Shown here: positions 45,461 through 54,711 of the stretch, piece after piece
Position numbering within the stretch: the stretch's first letter is position 1
Layout of the letters: the number at the start of each line of letters is the position of its first letter
Assembly: GCA_025059195.1 (NCBI GenBank)
Contig: JANXDU010000006.1
Coordinates: forward strand, 1 to 64,000
Source: Candidatus Bathyarchaeota archaeon
GTDB taxonomy: Archaea; Thermoproteota; Bathyarchaeia; Bathyarchaeales; Bathycorpusculaceae
Direction: 5' to 3'
Length of the DNA: 64,000 nt
Notes under the pieces: model-generated
Told to the model about the DNA's origin: nothing
The model's input: only the letters and a program-made list of their open reading frames with translations
Database searches by the model: none
Program-made: the position numbers and the translations under genes

Positions 45461-45636
45461 AACCGTTATAAAAATTTTCTGAATATTGTGAAAATCCAGA
45501 ACCCAAAAAAGACGGAAAGAGATTAAAAAAGGCGGAAATGTTTACAAAAACTTTAGAACTAAAAATTTTTCCATTAAAAATCCTTATTAATTCAAAAAAC
45601 TAAAAATTGGGCAAAAATTAACGAGGCTTAGCTCCA

Positions 45637-47466
45637 ATGTGTGGGATATTCGGCTGCATTTTGAAAGAGGGAAACGCTGCACCAGTGATACATCAAGCAT
45701 TAAAAAGGCTGGAATATCGGGGCTACGACTCAGTTGGCGAAGCCACAATACATGAAGGAAAACTCTACATAAAAAAGGACAGCGGTAAAATAGATGAAGT
45801 CCACAAAATCCACAACCTCGACGACTTGCCCGGAAAAATAGGCATAGGCCACACAAGATGGGCAACCCATGGAGCCCCGTTGCAGGTTAATGCGCACCCC
45901 CACCTGGATTGCGCTGGACAGATAGCTGTGGTTCACAACGGTATAATCGAAAACTTTGCTGAATTAAGGCTTGAACTGGAGAACAAGGGGCATGTTTTCG
46001 TTTCAAAAACAGACACGGAGGTCCTTGCCCACCTTATAGAGGAAGCCCTAAAAAGCAACCCTTTCCTGAACCTTGCAGACGCCGTTCTCGATGCGGTCCG
46101 AAAGGTTGAGGGTTCCTATGCTATTGCGGTTATTTCCCCGAAAGAACCAAATAAAATAATATGCGCCAGAAATGAAAGCCCCCTTGTTTTGGGACTGTCG
46201 GACAGCGCACTCTACTGCGCCTCGGATATTCCAGCCTTTTTACCATTAACCAACAAGACCGTTATAATTGAGGATGGAGAACTTGCAATTTTATCTTCCG
46301 AAGGCTTTGAAATTAGGAAAATTTCAGATTCAAGCCTGGTTGTGCGGGAACCGAAAATCGTTGACTGGACGCCCGAAATGGCTGTTAAGCAAGGCTATCC
46401 CCATTTCATGTTAAAGGAGATTCATGAGCAGCCTGCTTGTCTGCGGAACACTTTGCGGTTGCAAGAGCATTATTTAGATCTGATGGCAACGTTCTTAGAC
46501 CGCGCTAAAGAAGTCTTTTTGGTTGCTTGTGGAACATCCTATCACGCCTGTTTAGCGGCTTCATACATGTTTTCTAAACTCGCCTATCTAGCCACATACC
46601 CAGTAATAGCCTCAGAATTCATGGAACAACACGGCAAATCGGTAAACATTGACAGCACAATTCTGGCGGTAAGCCAATCTGGCGAAACCGCAGACACTAT
46701 CGCGGCGGTGAACGTTGCCCGCCAAAGAGCCGCCACAGTTTTGGGTTTAACAAACGTCATCGGCTCAACGCTAACAAGAATTTCACGAGTCTACATCAGC
46801 CAGCAGTCTGGGCCAGAAATAGGCGTCGCAGCGACAAAAACCTTCACTTCTCAACTCTCAGTCCTCGCGCAGTTGGCCCTAAGACTCGCCAAAAAAAGGG
46901 GCAAAATTTCCCAGGACGAAATGGACTTTATAGAGGCCAAGTTGAAGAAGCTTCCTGACATCGTTGAAACAGTAATCACAACCCAAGAGGAAAAAGTTAA
47001 GGCCATAGCGAAAAAGTACAAAGACTCCAAAGTCTTCTTCTTCTTAGGACGAGGTATAAGCACAGCCACAGCCTACGAGGGAAGGCTTAAGCTCATGGAA
47101 ATAGCCTACGTCCCATCAATAGCTTTTCCGGCAGGTGAAAGCAAACACGGCCCCATAAGCCTTGTGGAAGAAGGCTTCCCGGTGGTTTTTGTTTGCCCAA
47201 AAGATGACACCCATAAAACCGCAATAGGAAACATCATGGAAATGAAGGCTAGAGGAGCCTCTATAATAGCCGTCATAGAGGAGGGAGACGAGGAAGTAAA
47301 GAGGCTTGCCGACGACTACGTGGAAATTCCAAAAGGGGTTCCAGATGTATTATCACCCATACCGTTCGTCATCCCGCTGCAACTCCTAGCATATCATATG
47401 GCTGTGGAAAAGGGATACGACCCAGACAAGCCCAGAAACCTAGCAAAATCGGTGACAGTAAAATAG
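45637..47466 (+). CDS. glmS: Glutamine--fructose-6-phosphate aminotransferase
   Basis: A 609-residue enzyme that makes glucosamine 6-phosphate, the entry to amino-sugar synthesis. The N-terminal glutaminase begins MCGIFGC, with Cys2 as the nucleophile, followed by RLEYRGYDS and GIGHTRWATHG. Two SIS isomerase domains follow (about 285-420 and 455-595), with VACGTSYHA, SQSGETADT and FPAGESKHGP. The C-terminus PRNLAKSVTVK is standard. The 176-base upstream gap is very AT-rich, with TATA-like elements at about 45466-45473, but no other gene. It is probably used for surface glycans. Confidence 0.96.
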   Translation: MCGIFGCILKEGNAAPVIHQALKRLEYRGYDSVGEATIHEGKLYIKKDSGKIDEVHKIHNLDDLPGKIGIGHTRWATHGAPLQVNAHPHLDCAGQIAVVHNGIIENFAELRLELENKGHVFVSKTDTEVLAHLIEEALKSNPFLNLADAVLDAVRKVEGSYAIAVISPKEPNKIICARNESPLVLGLSDSALYCASDIPAFLPLTNKTVIIEDGELAILSSEGFEIRKISDSSLVVREPKIVDWTPEMAVKQGYPHFMLKEIHEQPACLRNTLRLQEHYLDLMATFLDRAKEVFLVACGTSYHACLAASYMFSKLAYLATYPVIASEFMEQHGKSVNIDSTILAVSQSGETADTIAAVNVARQRAATVLGLTNVIGSTLTRISRVYISQQSGPEIGVAATKTFTSQLSVLAQLALRLAKKRGKISQDEMDFIEAKLKKLPDIVETVITTQEEKVKAIAKKYKDSKVFFFLGRGISTATAYEGRLKLMEIAYVPSIAFPAGESKHGPISLVEEGFPVVFVCPKDDTHKTAIGNIMEMKARGASIIAVIEEGDEEVKRLADDYVEIPKGVPDVLSPIPFVIPLQLLAYHMAVEKGYDPDKPRNLAKSVTVK

Positions 47467-47523
47467 AGGATTCTGGCTTTAGTATGCAAATGTATTAAAT
47501 GCCCTTTCTGCAATACCCTTAGT

Positions 47524-48246
47524 TTGGTGGGCTGTTTGGAAAGAGAATGGGAAAGACTCATTGAAAACCTAATACGAGAGGGGGTTCTCCGCACTCCCAA
47601 AGTGATAAAAGCGCTACGCTCTGTACCTAGGGCAAAGTTTCTACCTAAAAACATGCATCAATATAGCGCAGTGGACACACCTCTTCCAATTGGTTTTGGG
47701 CAGACAGTTTCAGCGCCACATAGCTTCAGCGAGCCTTTGCGCTGAGCTAGGCGAAACATGGTAGCCATCATGAATGAAGCCCTCCAATTGGAAGCAGGCC
47801 AAAAAGTCCTAGAGGTGGGGGCAGGCTCAGGGTGGCATGCAGCCACTATAGCTGAAATAGTGGCGCCCAGCGATGCCCCCCGAAGCGAATGGGGACACGT
47901 TTATACGGTGGAGATAATTGAAGGTTTAGCTGAGTTCGCCAGAAAAAACATCATGCGAGCGGGCTACGGAGACCGCGTAACAATAATATGCGCCGACGGT
48001 TCCATGGGATATCCAGAAAAAGCGCCGTACGACAGAATCCTAGTGACAGCAGCTGCACCAGACATCCCTCAACCATTAATTGATCAACTGAAACCCGGCG
48101 GGATAATGCTTATCCCTGTTGGAAGCGTTCACTTTTTCCAAAGCTTAATAAAAGCTACAAAGAGCGCCAACGGGAAAATTGGCCGAGAAAACCTTGGGGG
48201 AGTCGCTTTTGTGCCTCTAACTGGGCGTTATGGACACAAATTTTAA
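47524..48246 (+). CDS. pcm: Protein-L-isoaspartate O-methyltransferase, interrupted by an intron
   Basis: A SAM enzyme that repairs isoaspartyl residues in damaged proteins. The gene is split by 36 bases (47720-47755). Exon 1, 47524-47719, encodes up to FGQTVSAPH. Exon 2, 47756-48246, continues [15 protein letters not shown] and holds the SAM motif [13 protein letters not shown]. Joined, they give 228 residues colinear with known archaeal Pcm proteins, whose sequence at this point is SAPHMVAIM. Without removal, the frame meets TGA at 47743-47745 and yields 73 residues. TTG 47536 behind GGTGG is an alternative start. The predicted product needs RNA splicing; an ATG at 47758 would make a truncated protein without the N-terminal substrate-binding part. 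Confidence 0.88.
47720..47755 (+). other. Candidate archaeal bulge-helix-bulge intron in pcm, 36 nt
   Basis: The RNA can form a bulge-helix-bulge splice motif. The central helix is CGCC (47714-47717) with GGCG (47750-47753). The 5' bulge is ACA (47718-47720) and the 3' bulge AAA (47754-47756), three bases each on opposite strands. The inner helix is TAGCT (47721-47725) with AGCTA (47745-47749), continued by CAGCG/CGCTG after one bulged T, with an 8-nt loop. The outer helix is weak (G47713-C47757, then A-T and C-G after a bulged A). Cutting after the second base of each bulge removes 47720-47755 and gives CAC-ATG-GTA (His-Met-Val), the conserved sequence. A TGA lies in frame inside. Confidence 0.85.
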
Positions 48247-48264
48247 TTAAAACTTCTTAGCGAC

Positions 48265-49914
48265 TTAGTTTTTCACCAACAAGTTAGTGACAGCTGCAAC
48301 CACTGCGAGTTCTAAAGTTGCGATGGCAAGAAAAACGGTTAGAGTAAACAAAGCGCTTGAAAAGCCAAGGGCGACGCACACCATCATTGGTGTTAAACAC
48401 AAGACTACCCCGGGGATAAGCACCATTACAAAAGTTGATAAACTAGCGTAGATGTTGCCAGGTGACAGCTCTATTTTCCAAAACCTTTCAGCGAGTAAAA
48501 GCAACTCAAACATGCAGCCAGCAGTCACAGAGACCGCCTGCACCAGTCCGAACGCTACTGCAGAAAAAATCTCTCTTCTTAAATATAGTGTGAAAGCCGC
48601 TAGCGCAACCACGCAGCTAACATATGTTAATGTGGACAAAAACGTTTTTGCGGCGATCACTGTTCTCCGCTTTAACGGCAGACTTCGCGTGTAGGCTGAC
48701 GCCAACGTTTCAACTGAAAACAATGTGGGAGCCACTATAAGCGACATCAACGAAATCCCGGCCAGAAAACCGAGAACCATCGGCAAGTCTATTCTCACAA
48801 GCCCTAACGATATGAGAATAATTACTGCTTGTAGGGCGGGCAGCATCAGAATGCTTGCATAAGAAGGAGACCGAGAAGCCACTCTTAGATCTTTAATTAT
48901 TACCCCTAAATAGGGAGACTTAGGCCGAATAACCAGATCCCGAACAAAAGCTTTAGAAGCAATTATAACTCCGCCAGAGCCTATGCGTCGGATCGTTGAA
49001 CCCGTATAGTTTAGTCCAAGATAAGCCAGAGCCGTATATAAAAATGTGGAAACTGCCAAAGCAGCGGCGTGCATCAAGCTGATTTTATGTGGGAATGTTG
49101 CAAAAGCCGTTGTGAAGCCTAACGAGAATGGATAAACCAAAGCCAGCGCGAAAGTTTGAATAACAGACATCTGCGTTAGGGAGTAGGCTAAAACTTGCAA
49201 AATTTGTGTTGCGAAGTTCATGGCTAGGTAGATTCCAAAAGAGGGAAGAATCCATATAAGCATGTAGATAAACCGCATAATGGTTCTATACTTGGAGCCA
49301 CCCCCGCCAGCAACAATTCTTGAATAAAAAAGTTTTGACAAGCCTATCGTTAAGGCCATAGCAAAAATCTCGGTTAAAACGACTGTGAACAAAGCAGCTA
49401 AGCCTCCAAAAAATGAACGAACAACTATGGAAAACGCCGCTGGGAAAACTGCCAAAGCCGTTATCAACGGCATATCAAAAATCCTTAAGAAAGAAAAAAG
49501 CGCAATTTTGGAGACGTCGCCTCGCGAAATCGGAAAACTACTCAAAATTTCGAAGGCTTTTGTTGCCATAAGTGAAGTTGTGGTTTGAAGCCCAAGCACC
49601 ACCAACAAGAAAAACAGAGAAGCGAGGAAAACTGAAACACAGCCAACAATAGCCAGCTCTTCCACCAGTTTTAATCCCATAACAAAGTATGACCAGTAAC
49701 CTAGAGGCATAACGGCTAAAACAGCCACAAAAATCGTTACGAGAATTTTGCTAACTAACATGTTCATTTCTACTTGCCTTGCCACTTTTCGGATTTTGTC
49801 GCTATCCATTTGAGGCAAGGGAGCGCCTAAACGAAGGGAAAAGATGGATTGGAAACATATCTCTCTATAAACCGTGCCGGAAATTTTCCACAGCTTAAAA
49901 AATTTTTCCGCCAC
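48265..49914 (-). CDS. ABC-2-type exporter permease, large
   Basis: A 549-residue integral membrane protein with about twelve hydrophobic segments, encoded one base after its ATPase gene. It resembles large ABC-2-type permeases with an internal repeat, in which residues about 60-300 and 330-549 have similar helix patterns. The start is GTG 49914; a later in-frame start (near MDSDKIRKVARQVEMNM) is possible and would remove about 35 residues. The substrate is unknown. The pair probably exports a lipid, peptide or drug-like molecule. Confidence 0.8.
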   Translation of the reverse strand: MAEKFFKLWKISGTVYREICFQSIFSLRLGAPLPQMDSDKIRKVARQVEMNMLVSKILVTIFVAVLAVMPLGYWSYFVMGLKLVEELAIVGCVSVFLASLFFLLVVLGLQTTTSLMATKAFEILSSFPISRGDVSKIALFSFLRIFDMPLITALAVFPAAFSIVVRSFFGGLAALFTVVLTEIFAMALTIGLSKLFYSRIVAGGGGSKYRTIMRFIYMLIWILPSFGIYLAMNFATQILQVLAYSLTQMSVIQTFALALVYPFSLGFTTAFATFPHKISLMHAAALAVSTFLYTALAYLGLNYTGSTIRRIGSGGVIIASKAFVRDLVIRPKSPYLGVIIKDLRVASRSPSYASILMLPALQAVIILISLGLVRIDLPMVLGFLAGISLMSLIVAPTLFSVETLASAYTRSLPLKRRTVIAAKTFLSTLTYVSCVVALAAFTLYLRREIFSAVAFGLVQAVSVTAGCMFELLLLAERFWKIELSPGNIYASLSTFVMVLIPGVVLCLTPMMVCVALGFSSALFTLTVFLAIATLELAVVAAVTNLLVKN

Positions 49915-49915
49915 T

Positions 49916-50686
49916 TCACCCTTCCTCTAAAGCCACGATTAGGTCCCTTATCCCAGCCTCCTGCTGGGTAACCTTGAGGAAAATGTCCTCTAAAGAGACT
50001 TCCGCGCTTCGAATAAGCTGTCTAAGCTCGCTTACAGTTCCTTCACCCACAAGTTTGCCTTTGTGGATTATTCCGACTCTATGGCAGATTTTTTCGGCAA
50101 CTTCCATTATGTGCGTTGAAAAAACGACAGCCCCGCCTTTGCGGGCATGGTGAACTATAAGCTCTTTTAAGATTCTAGAGGAGCGAGCATCTAACCCTAT
50201 TAGGGGTTCGTCTAATATTAAAAGCGGTGGCTCATGTAAAAGGGCAGAAATAACGGACACTTTACGTTTTGTTCCCATAGAAAGCGTTGCGATTGGAGTA
50301 TCAAAATATTCGGTAAGCTCAAAAGCCAAGACGAGTTTAGAAAGCCTCGGATTGACTTCTCCGCTTAAACCCCTTACAGAAGCAATAAACTCAAAAAATT
50401 CTCGCGGAGTGAGAGACTCTAAAAGAATGGACTCCTCTGGAACATAGCCAATCAGCTTTTTAACCTCAATCTCTTCGGAGATGGGCTTTCCAAAGATTTC
50501 AACCTTACCATAACTGGGCTCAAGTATTCCGGCTAAAACCTTCAACGTGCTGCTTTTTCCAGCCCCGTTTGGGCCAAGTAAACCATAGATTTCTCCACGG
50601 TTGATTTTAAAACTTAAACCATCCACAGCCTTGAAAGAACCGTACATTACGCATAAACCATCAACATTGACAGCGAGCTCACTCAT
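49916..50686 (-). CDS. ABC transporter ATP-binding protein
   Basis: A nucleotide-binding subunit of about 256 residues for the adjacent ABC-2 permease. Walker A is GPNGAGKSST, the signature TLSMGTKRKV is a variant of LSGGQ, and Walker B LLILDEPLIGLD. The H-loop is in FSTHIMEVAE. ATG 50686 (MSELAV) is preferred over the upstream TTG 50710. The pair forms a two-gene operon. The 154-base upstream gap is AT-rich with TATA-like elements and nothing else recognised. Confidence 0.93.
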   Translation of the reverse strand: MSELAVNVDGLCVMYGSFKAVDGLSFKINRGEIYGLLGPNGAGKSSTLKVLAGILEPSYGKVEIFGKPISEEIEVKKLIGYVPEESILLESLTPREFFEFIASVRGLSGEVNPRLSKLVLAFELTEYFDTPIATLSMGTKRKVSVISALLHEPPLLILDEPLIGLDARSSRILKELIVHHARKGGAVVFSTHIMEVAEKICHRVGIIHKGKLVGEGTVSELRQLIRSAEVSLEDIFLKVTQQEAGIRDLIVALEEG

Positions 50687-50840
50687 GTTTTTCCCAAAGC
50701 CTTTCAACAACTATGATGCTGAATCTCAATTTTACATTTTACATTTTCTATATTAACAGCCTTCACTTTTATAAAGTTAAAGTTGTGAAAGCGGGCTGCT
50801 GGAAATTATGCGGAAAATTTCCACGAACTCTGGCTTAGTT

Positions 50841-52139
50841 TTAGCCAATTTCAAGTTTTTCTTTATACGCCGCTAAGTCTAGAAAGCCGTGTCCGCTTAT
50901 ATTCATGCAGATTACTTTTTCGACTCCGGCTTTCTCAGCTTTTATAGCCTCGTCTATTCCGGCGCGGATAGCGTAACTGGACTCTGGGGCTGGCAGCCAT
51001 CCTTCGCTTTGAAGGAAAATCTTTGCCGCTTCAAAAACGGCTTTCTCGTCTATGGGGTAAGCCACTGCTTTCACCAGCCCGTGATTTCTTAGTAGGCTTA
51101 TTATAGGGGCTGCTGCGTGATACCTCAAGCCATCGGCTTTTATTGGAGGCATTTCAACCTTATGCCCCAAAGTATAAACTTTCAATAGCGGTGTGTATTC
51201 AGCTACGTCGCAAAAATCGTAACGATATTCGCCCTTGACAAGGTTGGGTGCTGCCATTGATTGGGCAGCCAAAAACTCGCATTCTCTTTTTCCCCTTAAA
51301 ACCTCACCTATAAAAGGTAGGGCTATACCTCCAAAGTTTGAGCCCCCTCCGAGGCAGCCAATTATTAGGTCTGGTTTTTCATCAATGAGGTCAAACTGTT
51401 TTATGGTTTCCAGCCCAATTATAGACTGGTGCATCAACACGTGGTTAAGAACAGAACCAAGACAATAGACAGCATCCACGTGGTTTTCAGCGTACTCGAG
51501 ACCTTCTGAAATCGCCACACCCAGCGAGCCAGGATGCTCCGGATTTTTTGAGAGAACCTCTCTGCCAATCTTTGTCTGTTGACTTGGTGAAGCGTAAACT
51601 TTCGCGCCCAAAAGCTTCATAAAAGTTCTTCTATCCGTCTTCCAGTTGTAAACAGATTTAACCCAGAAAACCACACAGTCTAAACCCAAAAGCCGCGCAG
51701 CATATGAAAGAGCTGTTCCCCACTGTCCAGCTCCAGTCTCGGTTACTAACGTTGTTTTTCCCTCTTTCACGGCGTAATAAGCTTGAGCAACCGCCGTGTT
51801 AGTTTTGTGGGAACCCGTCGGAGACAGATCCTCCCGCTTATAGTAAAGCCTAACCCTCTTTAACCCCAAGCGTTTTTCCAATCTTACTGCACGATATAGA
51901 GGCCTCGGCCTCCCCATATGAATGTAAAGCTCAAGAATTTCGTCTGGAATTGGAATCCAACGCTCGCTTGACATTTCTTGTCTTAAACATTCCTTCACCA
52001 TGGTCCTAGCCAAAAACTCAATTCGCGGCGGACCAGTTTCCGGCTCTTTCGGGGGTGGAAGCGGTTCAGGTAGGTCTGGCAAGATGTTGTACCATTTTGT
52101 TGGAAGCTCGTCAACTTGAATCGTAATTTGGCTACGCAT
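50841..52139 (-). CDS. trpB2: Tryptophan synthase beta-like TrpB2 (copy 2)
   Basis: A second TrpB2-branch enzyme of 432 residues. The PLP lysine is in SPTGSHKTNT (Lys112), and the phosphate loop is GCLGGGSNFGG. It has the same N-terminal region (YNILPDLPEPLPPP) as copy 1 but differs in many loop positions. ATG 52139 is chosen because GGGGGAGGAG lies just upstream; an in-frame ATG at 52181 would add 14 residues. It lies 68 bases downstream of the FEN1 gene and has no TRP-box-like sequence in front. Two TrpB2 copies with separate contexts suggest distinct regulation or indole salvage versus synthesis. Confidence 0.9.
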   Translation of the reverse strand: MRSQITIQVDELPTKWYNILPDLPEPLPPPKEPETGPPRIEFLARTMVKECLRQEMSSERWIPIPDEILELYIHMGRPRPLYRAVRLEKRLGLKRVRLYYKREDLSPTGSHKTNTAVAQAYYAVKEGKTTLVTETGAGQWGTALSYAARLLGLDCVVFWVKSVYNWKTDRRTFMKLLGAKVYASPSQQTKIGREVLSKNPEHPGSLGVAISEGLEYAENHVDAVYCLGSVLNHVLMHQSIIGLETIKQFDLIDEKPDLIIGCLGGGSNFGGIALPFIGEVLRGKRECEFLAAQSMAAPNLVKGEYRYDFCDVAEYTPLLKVYTLGHKVEMPPIKADGLRYHAAAPIISLLRNHGLVKAVAYPIDEKAVFEAAKIFLQSEGWLPAPESSYAIRAGIDEAIKAEKAGVEKVICMNISGHGFLDLAAYKEKLEIG

Positions 52140-52207
52140 CTTCTCCTCCCCCATCAAAATACTATATTCCGGCCGGCACATGAAGGTTAAAAGTTTCTAT
52201 TTCAAGT

Positions 52208-53248
52208 TTATCTAAACCATTTTTCAAGCGTTGTCTTCCCTTTGAGTCTGGACATTCCTTTCTGCATTTTTTCTAAAGCTTTTCTGACCCGCTCCTCGGA
52301 AAATTCCCTTTCGCCGCACAAAAAATCCACAACGCCTTCAACATCTGGTTCTTTCCATTCTATTCGGTAGTTATCAGTGACCTTGGGGTGCATAAAAATC
52401 TCCTTAATTTGTCGAGGGTTCACTGGAAACTCTGCGTCTTTAATGTAAGGTAAAGCATTCTCTATGCTGCCATGCTCTTTTATAAGTTTCAGAGCGGTTT
52501 TAGGACCAAGCCCCTTTATTCCTTCAGGGTTAAAGTCCGTCCCAACCAATATTCCTACATCAATAAGTTGTTCAAGAGTAATGCCACACTCTTTCAGAAC
52601 ACGATCCAACTCAACGATTTCCGGCACAACTTCAACATAAACATTTTTACCCGGAAGCTTTCTCCGTCCAGAAATTGTAACATTTCTTACAAGTCTGGGG
52701 GCCCCAAAAAGTAAGCTGTCATAATCCTGGCTTGCGCAGTAGTCTGCATCTCCCCGCTTAACGATATGAGCTGCCTGGGCTTCGCCTTCGCTGGGAGCTT
52801 GAATCCACGGTATCCCCAACAAATTTAACAAGCGTTTACTGTCTTCAGCCATATAGTCTTTGAGGCTGGCTGTGGCCTGCGCGTACATCCGTGCCTCTTC
52901 AATCTTTCCCTCCTTCAAAGCTTGCTCATACTTCACTAAAGCCTCTTCTTTGGCTTTCATACGCCTTTTTATTTCAGTTTCTTTTAAAGCCGGTGGGGTC
53001 CCGTCAAAGACGTATATAGGCTTGATTCCCAATTCCACAAGGTTGCTTGTCCTATAGAGTAAACCGCTTAGATGGCTTGTAACCCGCCCACTGCTATCCT
53101 TTAAAGGAGTGCCATCGGGTTGCCGTATTATCGCCAAAAACTGGTAAAGCGCATTATAAGCATCAATCGCAATGGATTTGCCGCTTAAATCCTCCAGCCT
53201 AATGGGGGTTTTAGGAACCAGATCACGAAGGTTGACGCCCAAATTCAA
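52208..53248 (-). CDS. fen: Flap endonuclease 1
   Basis: A 346-residue structure-specific nuclease that removes Okazaki flaps. The N domain begins MNLGVNLRDLV and has AIDAYNALYQF. The catalytic acidic residues are in YVFDGTPP, APSEGEAQAA, ASQDYDSL and GTDFNPEG. A helix-hairpin-helix is in IKGLGPKTALKL. The C-terminal PCNA-binding box is TTLEKWF. Length and motifs are complete. It is transcribed in the same direction as trpB2 copy 2. Confidence 0.97.
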   Translation of the reverse strand: MNLGVNLRDLVPKTPIRLEDLSGKSIAIDAYNALYQFLAIIRQPDGTPLKDSSGRVTSHLSGLLYRTSNLVELGIKPIYVFDGTPPALKETEIKRRMKAKEEALVKYEQALKEGKIEEARMYAQATASLKDYMAEDSKRLLNLLGIPWIQAPSEGEAQAAHIVKRGDADYCASQDYDSLLFGAPRLVRNVTISGRRKLPGKNVYVEVVPEIVELDRVLKECGITLEQLIDVGILVGTDFNPEGIKGLGPKTALKLIKEHGSIENALPYIKDAEFPVNPRQIKEIFMHPKVTDNYRIEWKEPDVEGVVDFLCGEREFSEERVRKALEKMQKGMSRLKGKTTLEKWFR

Positions 53249-53295
53249 ATACGCCTAGTTTTTAAAAAGCACAGTTGAACAATAAAAGCTTTGCA

Positions 53296-53958
53296 TTAAG
53301 CGGATATTTCGATTCCCGGGATCTTTACCCGTTCATATACTTCATCTGCTATTTTAGTAACAACTGTAACCCAAGCAAGGTAGATTATGGCCACTACAAG
53401 AAATGTTTCCACGTATCGAAAATGCCAGGATGAAATTCTAAGCCCCACAGAAGTTAAGTCCTTGACGCCTATAACAAGCAAAGCCGCCGTGCTTTTTGTC
53501 AATGAACAAAACTCGTTGCTCCACGCAGGTATAACTAGCCTCAAAGCTTGTGGGAGTATAACGTAAAAAATTGCTTTGATTTTTGAAAGCCCCAGAGAAA
53601 GGGCGGCCATCATCTGGTCTTCCGAGATAACTGCTATGGCTCCCTTGATATACCCCTTCTGGTAGGCTGCGCTGTTTAAAGCGAAAACAACCAATCCTAC
53701 CGCAAACGCATCAAAAGTGGTTTCAAGTAGGGAGGGAATCGAGAAATAGAAGAAAAATAACTGAACTATGATTGGGCTCCCCCTGAAAAACTCGGTATAA
53801 GCACCAATAAGTATGGAAACAACTCTCCCTCCATACAAATCTCCAAGAGCTAAAAGGGTGCCAAGGGCAAGCCCCGCAAATGCACCAAACAATGTGACCT
53901 CTACCGTAACAATAAATCCTTGCAGAATGTCCCACAAATATCTTAGCAGAAATTCCAT
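53296..53958 (-). CDS. Polar amino acid ABC transporter permease (distal)
   Basis: A 220-residue inner-membrane permease of the HisM/GlnP type with five helices. The EAA-like loop reads AALSLGLSKIKAIFYVILPQ (about 117-136). GSPIIVQLFFFYF and NSAAYQKGYIKGAI are typical of the family. It directly follows the ATPase gene (no gap). The set of substrate-binding protein, two permeases and one ATPase encodes a complete uptake system. Confidence 0.92.
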   Translation of the reverse strand: MEFLLRYLWDILQGFIVTVEVTLFGAFAGLALGTLLALGDLYGGRVVSILIGAYTEFFRGSPIIVQLFFFYFSIPSLLETTFDAFAVGLVVFALNSAAYQKGYIKGAIAVISEDQMMAALSLGLSKIKAIFYVILPQALRLVIPAWSNEFCSLTKSTAALLVIGVKDLTSVGLRISSWHFRYVETFLVVAIIYLAWVTVVTKIADEVYERVKIPGIEISA

Positions 53959-54711
53959 CTATTCCCTTCTCGTTCGCTTAATAAGTCGCATCATGAATTT
54001 TTTTGCTCTTTCAGTTGAAGGATTGGTGAAAAAATGTTCGGGTGTTCCAGTTTCAACTATTGTTCCCTCGTCGAAGAATATCATTTCATCGGCAACTTCC
54101 TGAGCGAACGGCATTTCATGGCTGACTATGAGCATCGTTGTTCCTTTTTTCGCCAGGTCTCTCAAAGTGTCTATTACTTCACCCGTTAACTCTGGATCTA
54201 AGGCTGATGTAGGCTCATCAAGTAGTATGATGTCCGGATTTCTTGCTAAAGCCCTTGCTATTCCCACACGTTGCTGTTGCCCACCCGAAAGTTGGGCAGG
54301 ATAATAGTTTGCCCATTTTTCCATTTTAACCTCCTCGAGAGCGCTCATGGCCCTTTTTCTCGCCTCATCTTTTGGCAGTTTTAGCACGTGTCTTAACGCT
54401 AACTCAACGTTTCCCAGAGCTGTCAAATGATGAAAAAGGTAGATGTGCTGGAAAACAAAACCTATTCTTGCCCTTGCCTTGTTTAAGTCAACACCAGGCT
54501 TTGTTAGGCACTCTCCTCTTAGGAAGACATCACCCTTTGTGGGAGTGGTTAGCATAGCCAAGCATCTGAGGAGCGTGCTTTTCCCCGAACCGCTTGGTCC
54601 GAAGATTAACTTTATTTCACCTTCCCTAATCTGGAGAGAAACATCCCTTACCGCCACAATATCCTTGTAAATTTTCCAAAGATTCTTGCATTCCATTACT
54701 ATTTCCGTCAT
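53959..54711 (-). CDS. Polar amino acid ABC transporter ATP-binding protein
   Basis: A 250-residue GlnQ/HisP-like ATPase. Walker A is GPSGSGKSTLLR, the Q-loop FVFQHIYLFHH, the signature LSGGQQQR, and Walker B IILLDEPTSALD. The frame is open to 54753, but ATG 54711 gives the standard start and overlaps the upstream permease stop by 4 bases (ATGA-type coupling). It lies between the two permease genes. Confidence 0.95.
   Translation of the reverse strand: MTEIVMECKNLWKIYKDIVAVRDVSLQIREGEIKLIFGPSGSGKSTLLRCLAMLTTPTKGDVFLRGECLTKPGVDLNKARARIGFVFQHIYLFHHLTALGNVELALRHVLKLPKDEARKRAMSALEEVKMEKWANYYPAQLSGGQQQRVGIARALARNPDIILLDEPTSALDPELTGEVIDTLRDLAKKGTTMLIVSHEMPFAQEVADEMIFFDEGTIVETGTPEHFFTNPSTERAKKFMMRLIKRTRRE

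Noticed and set aside
47743-47760. pcm as a simple pseudogene, or as two genes split at a frameshift
   Set aside because: The inserted segment keeps frame, both halves are fully conserved, and its ends coincide with a well-formed bulge-helix-bulge; random decay would not produce this.
52168-52175. CCGGCCGG palindrome upstream of trpB2 copy 2
   Set aside because: It is too short to infer an operator and has no second copy nearby.
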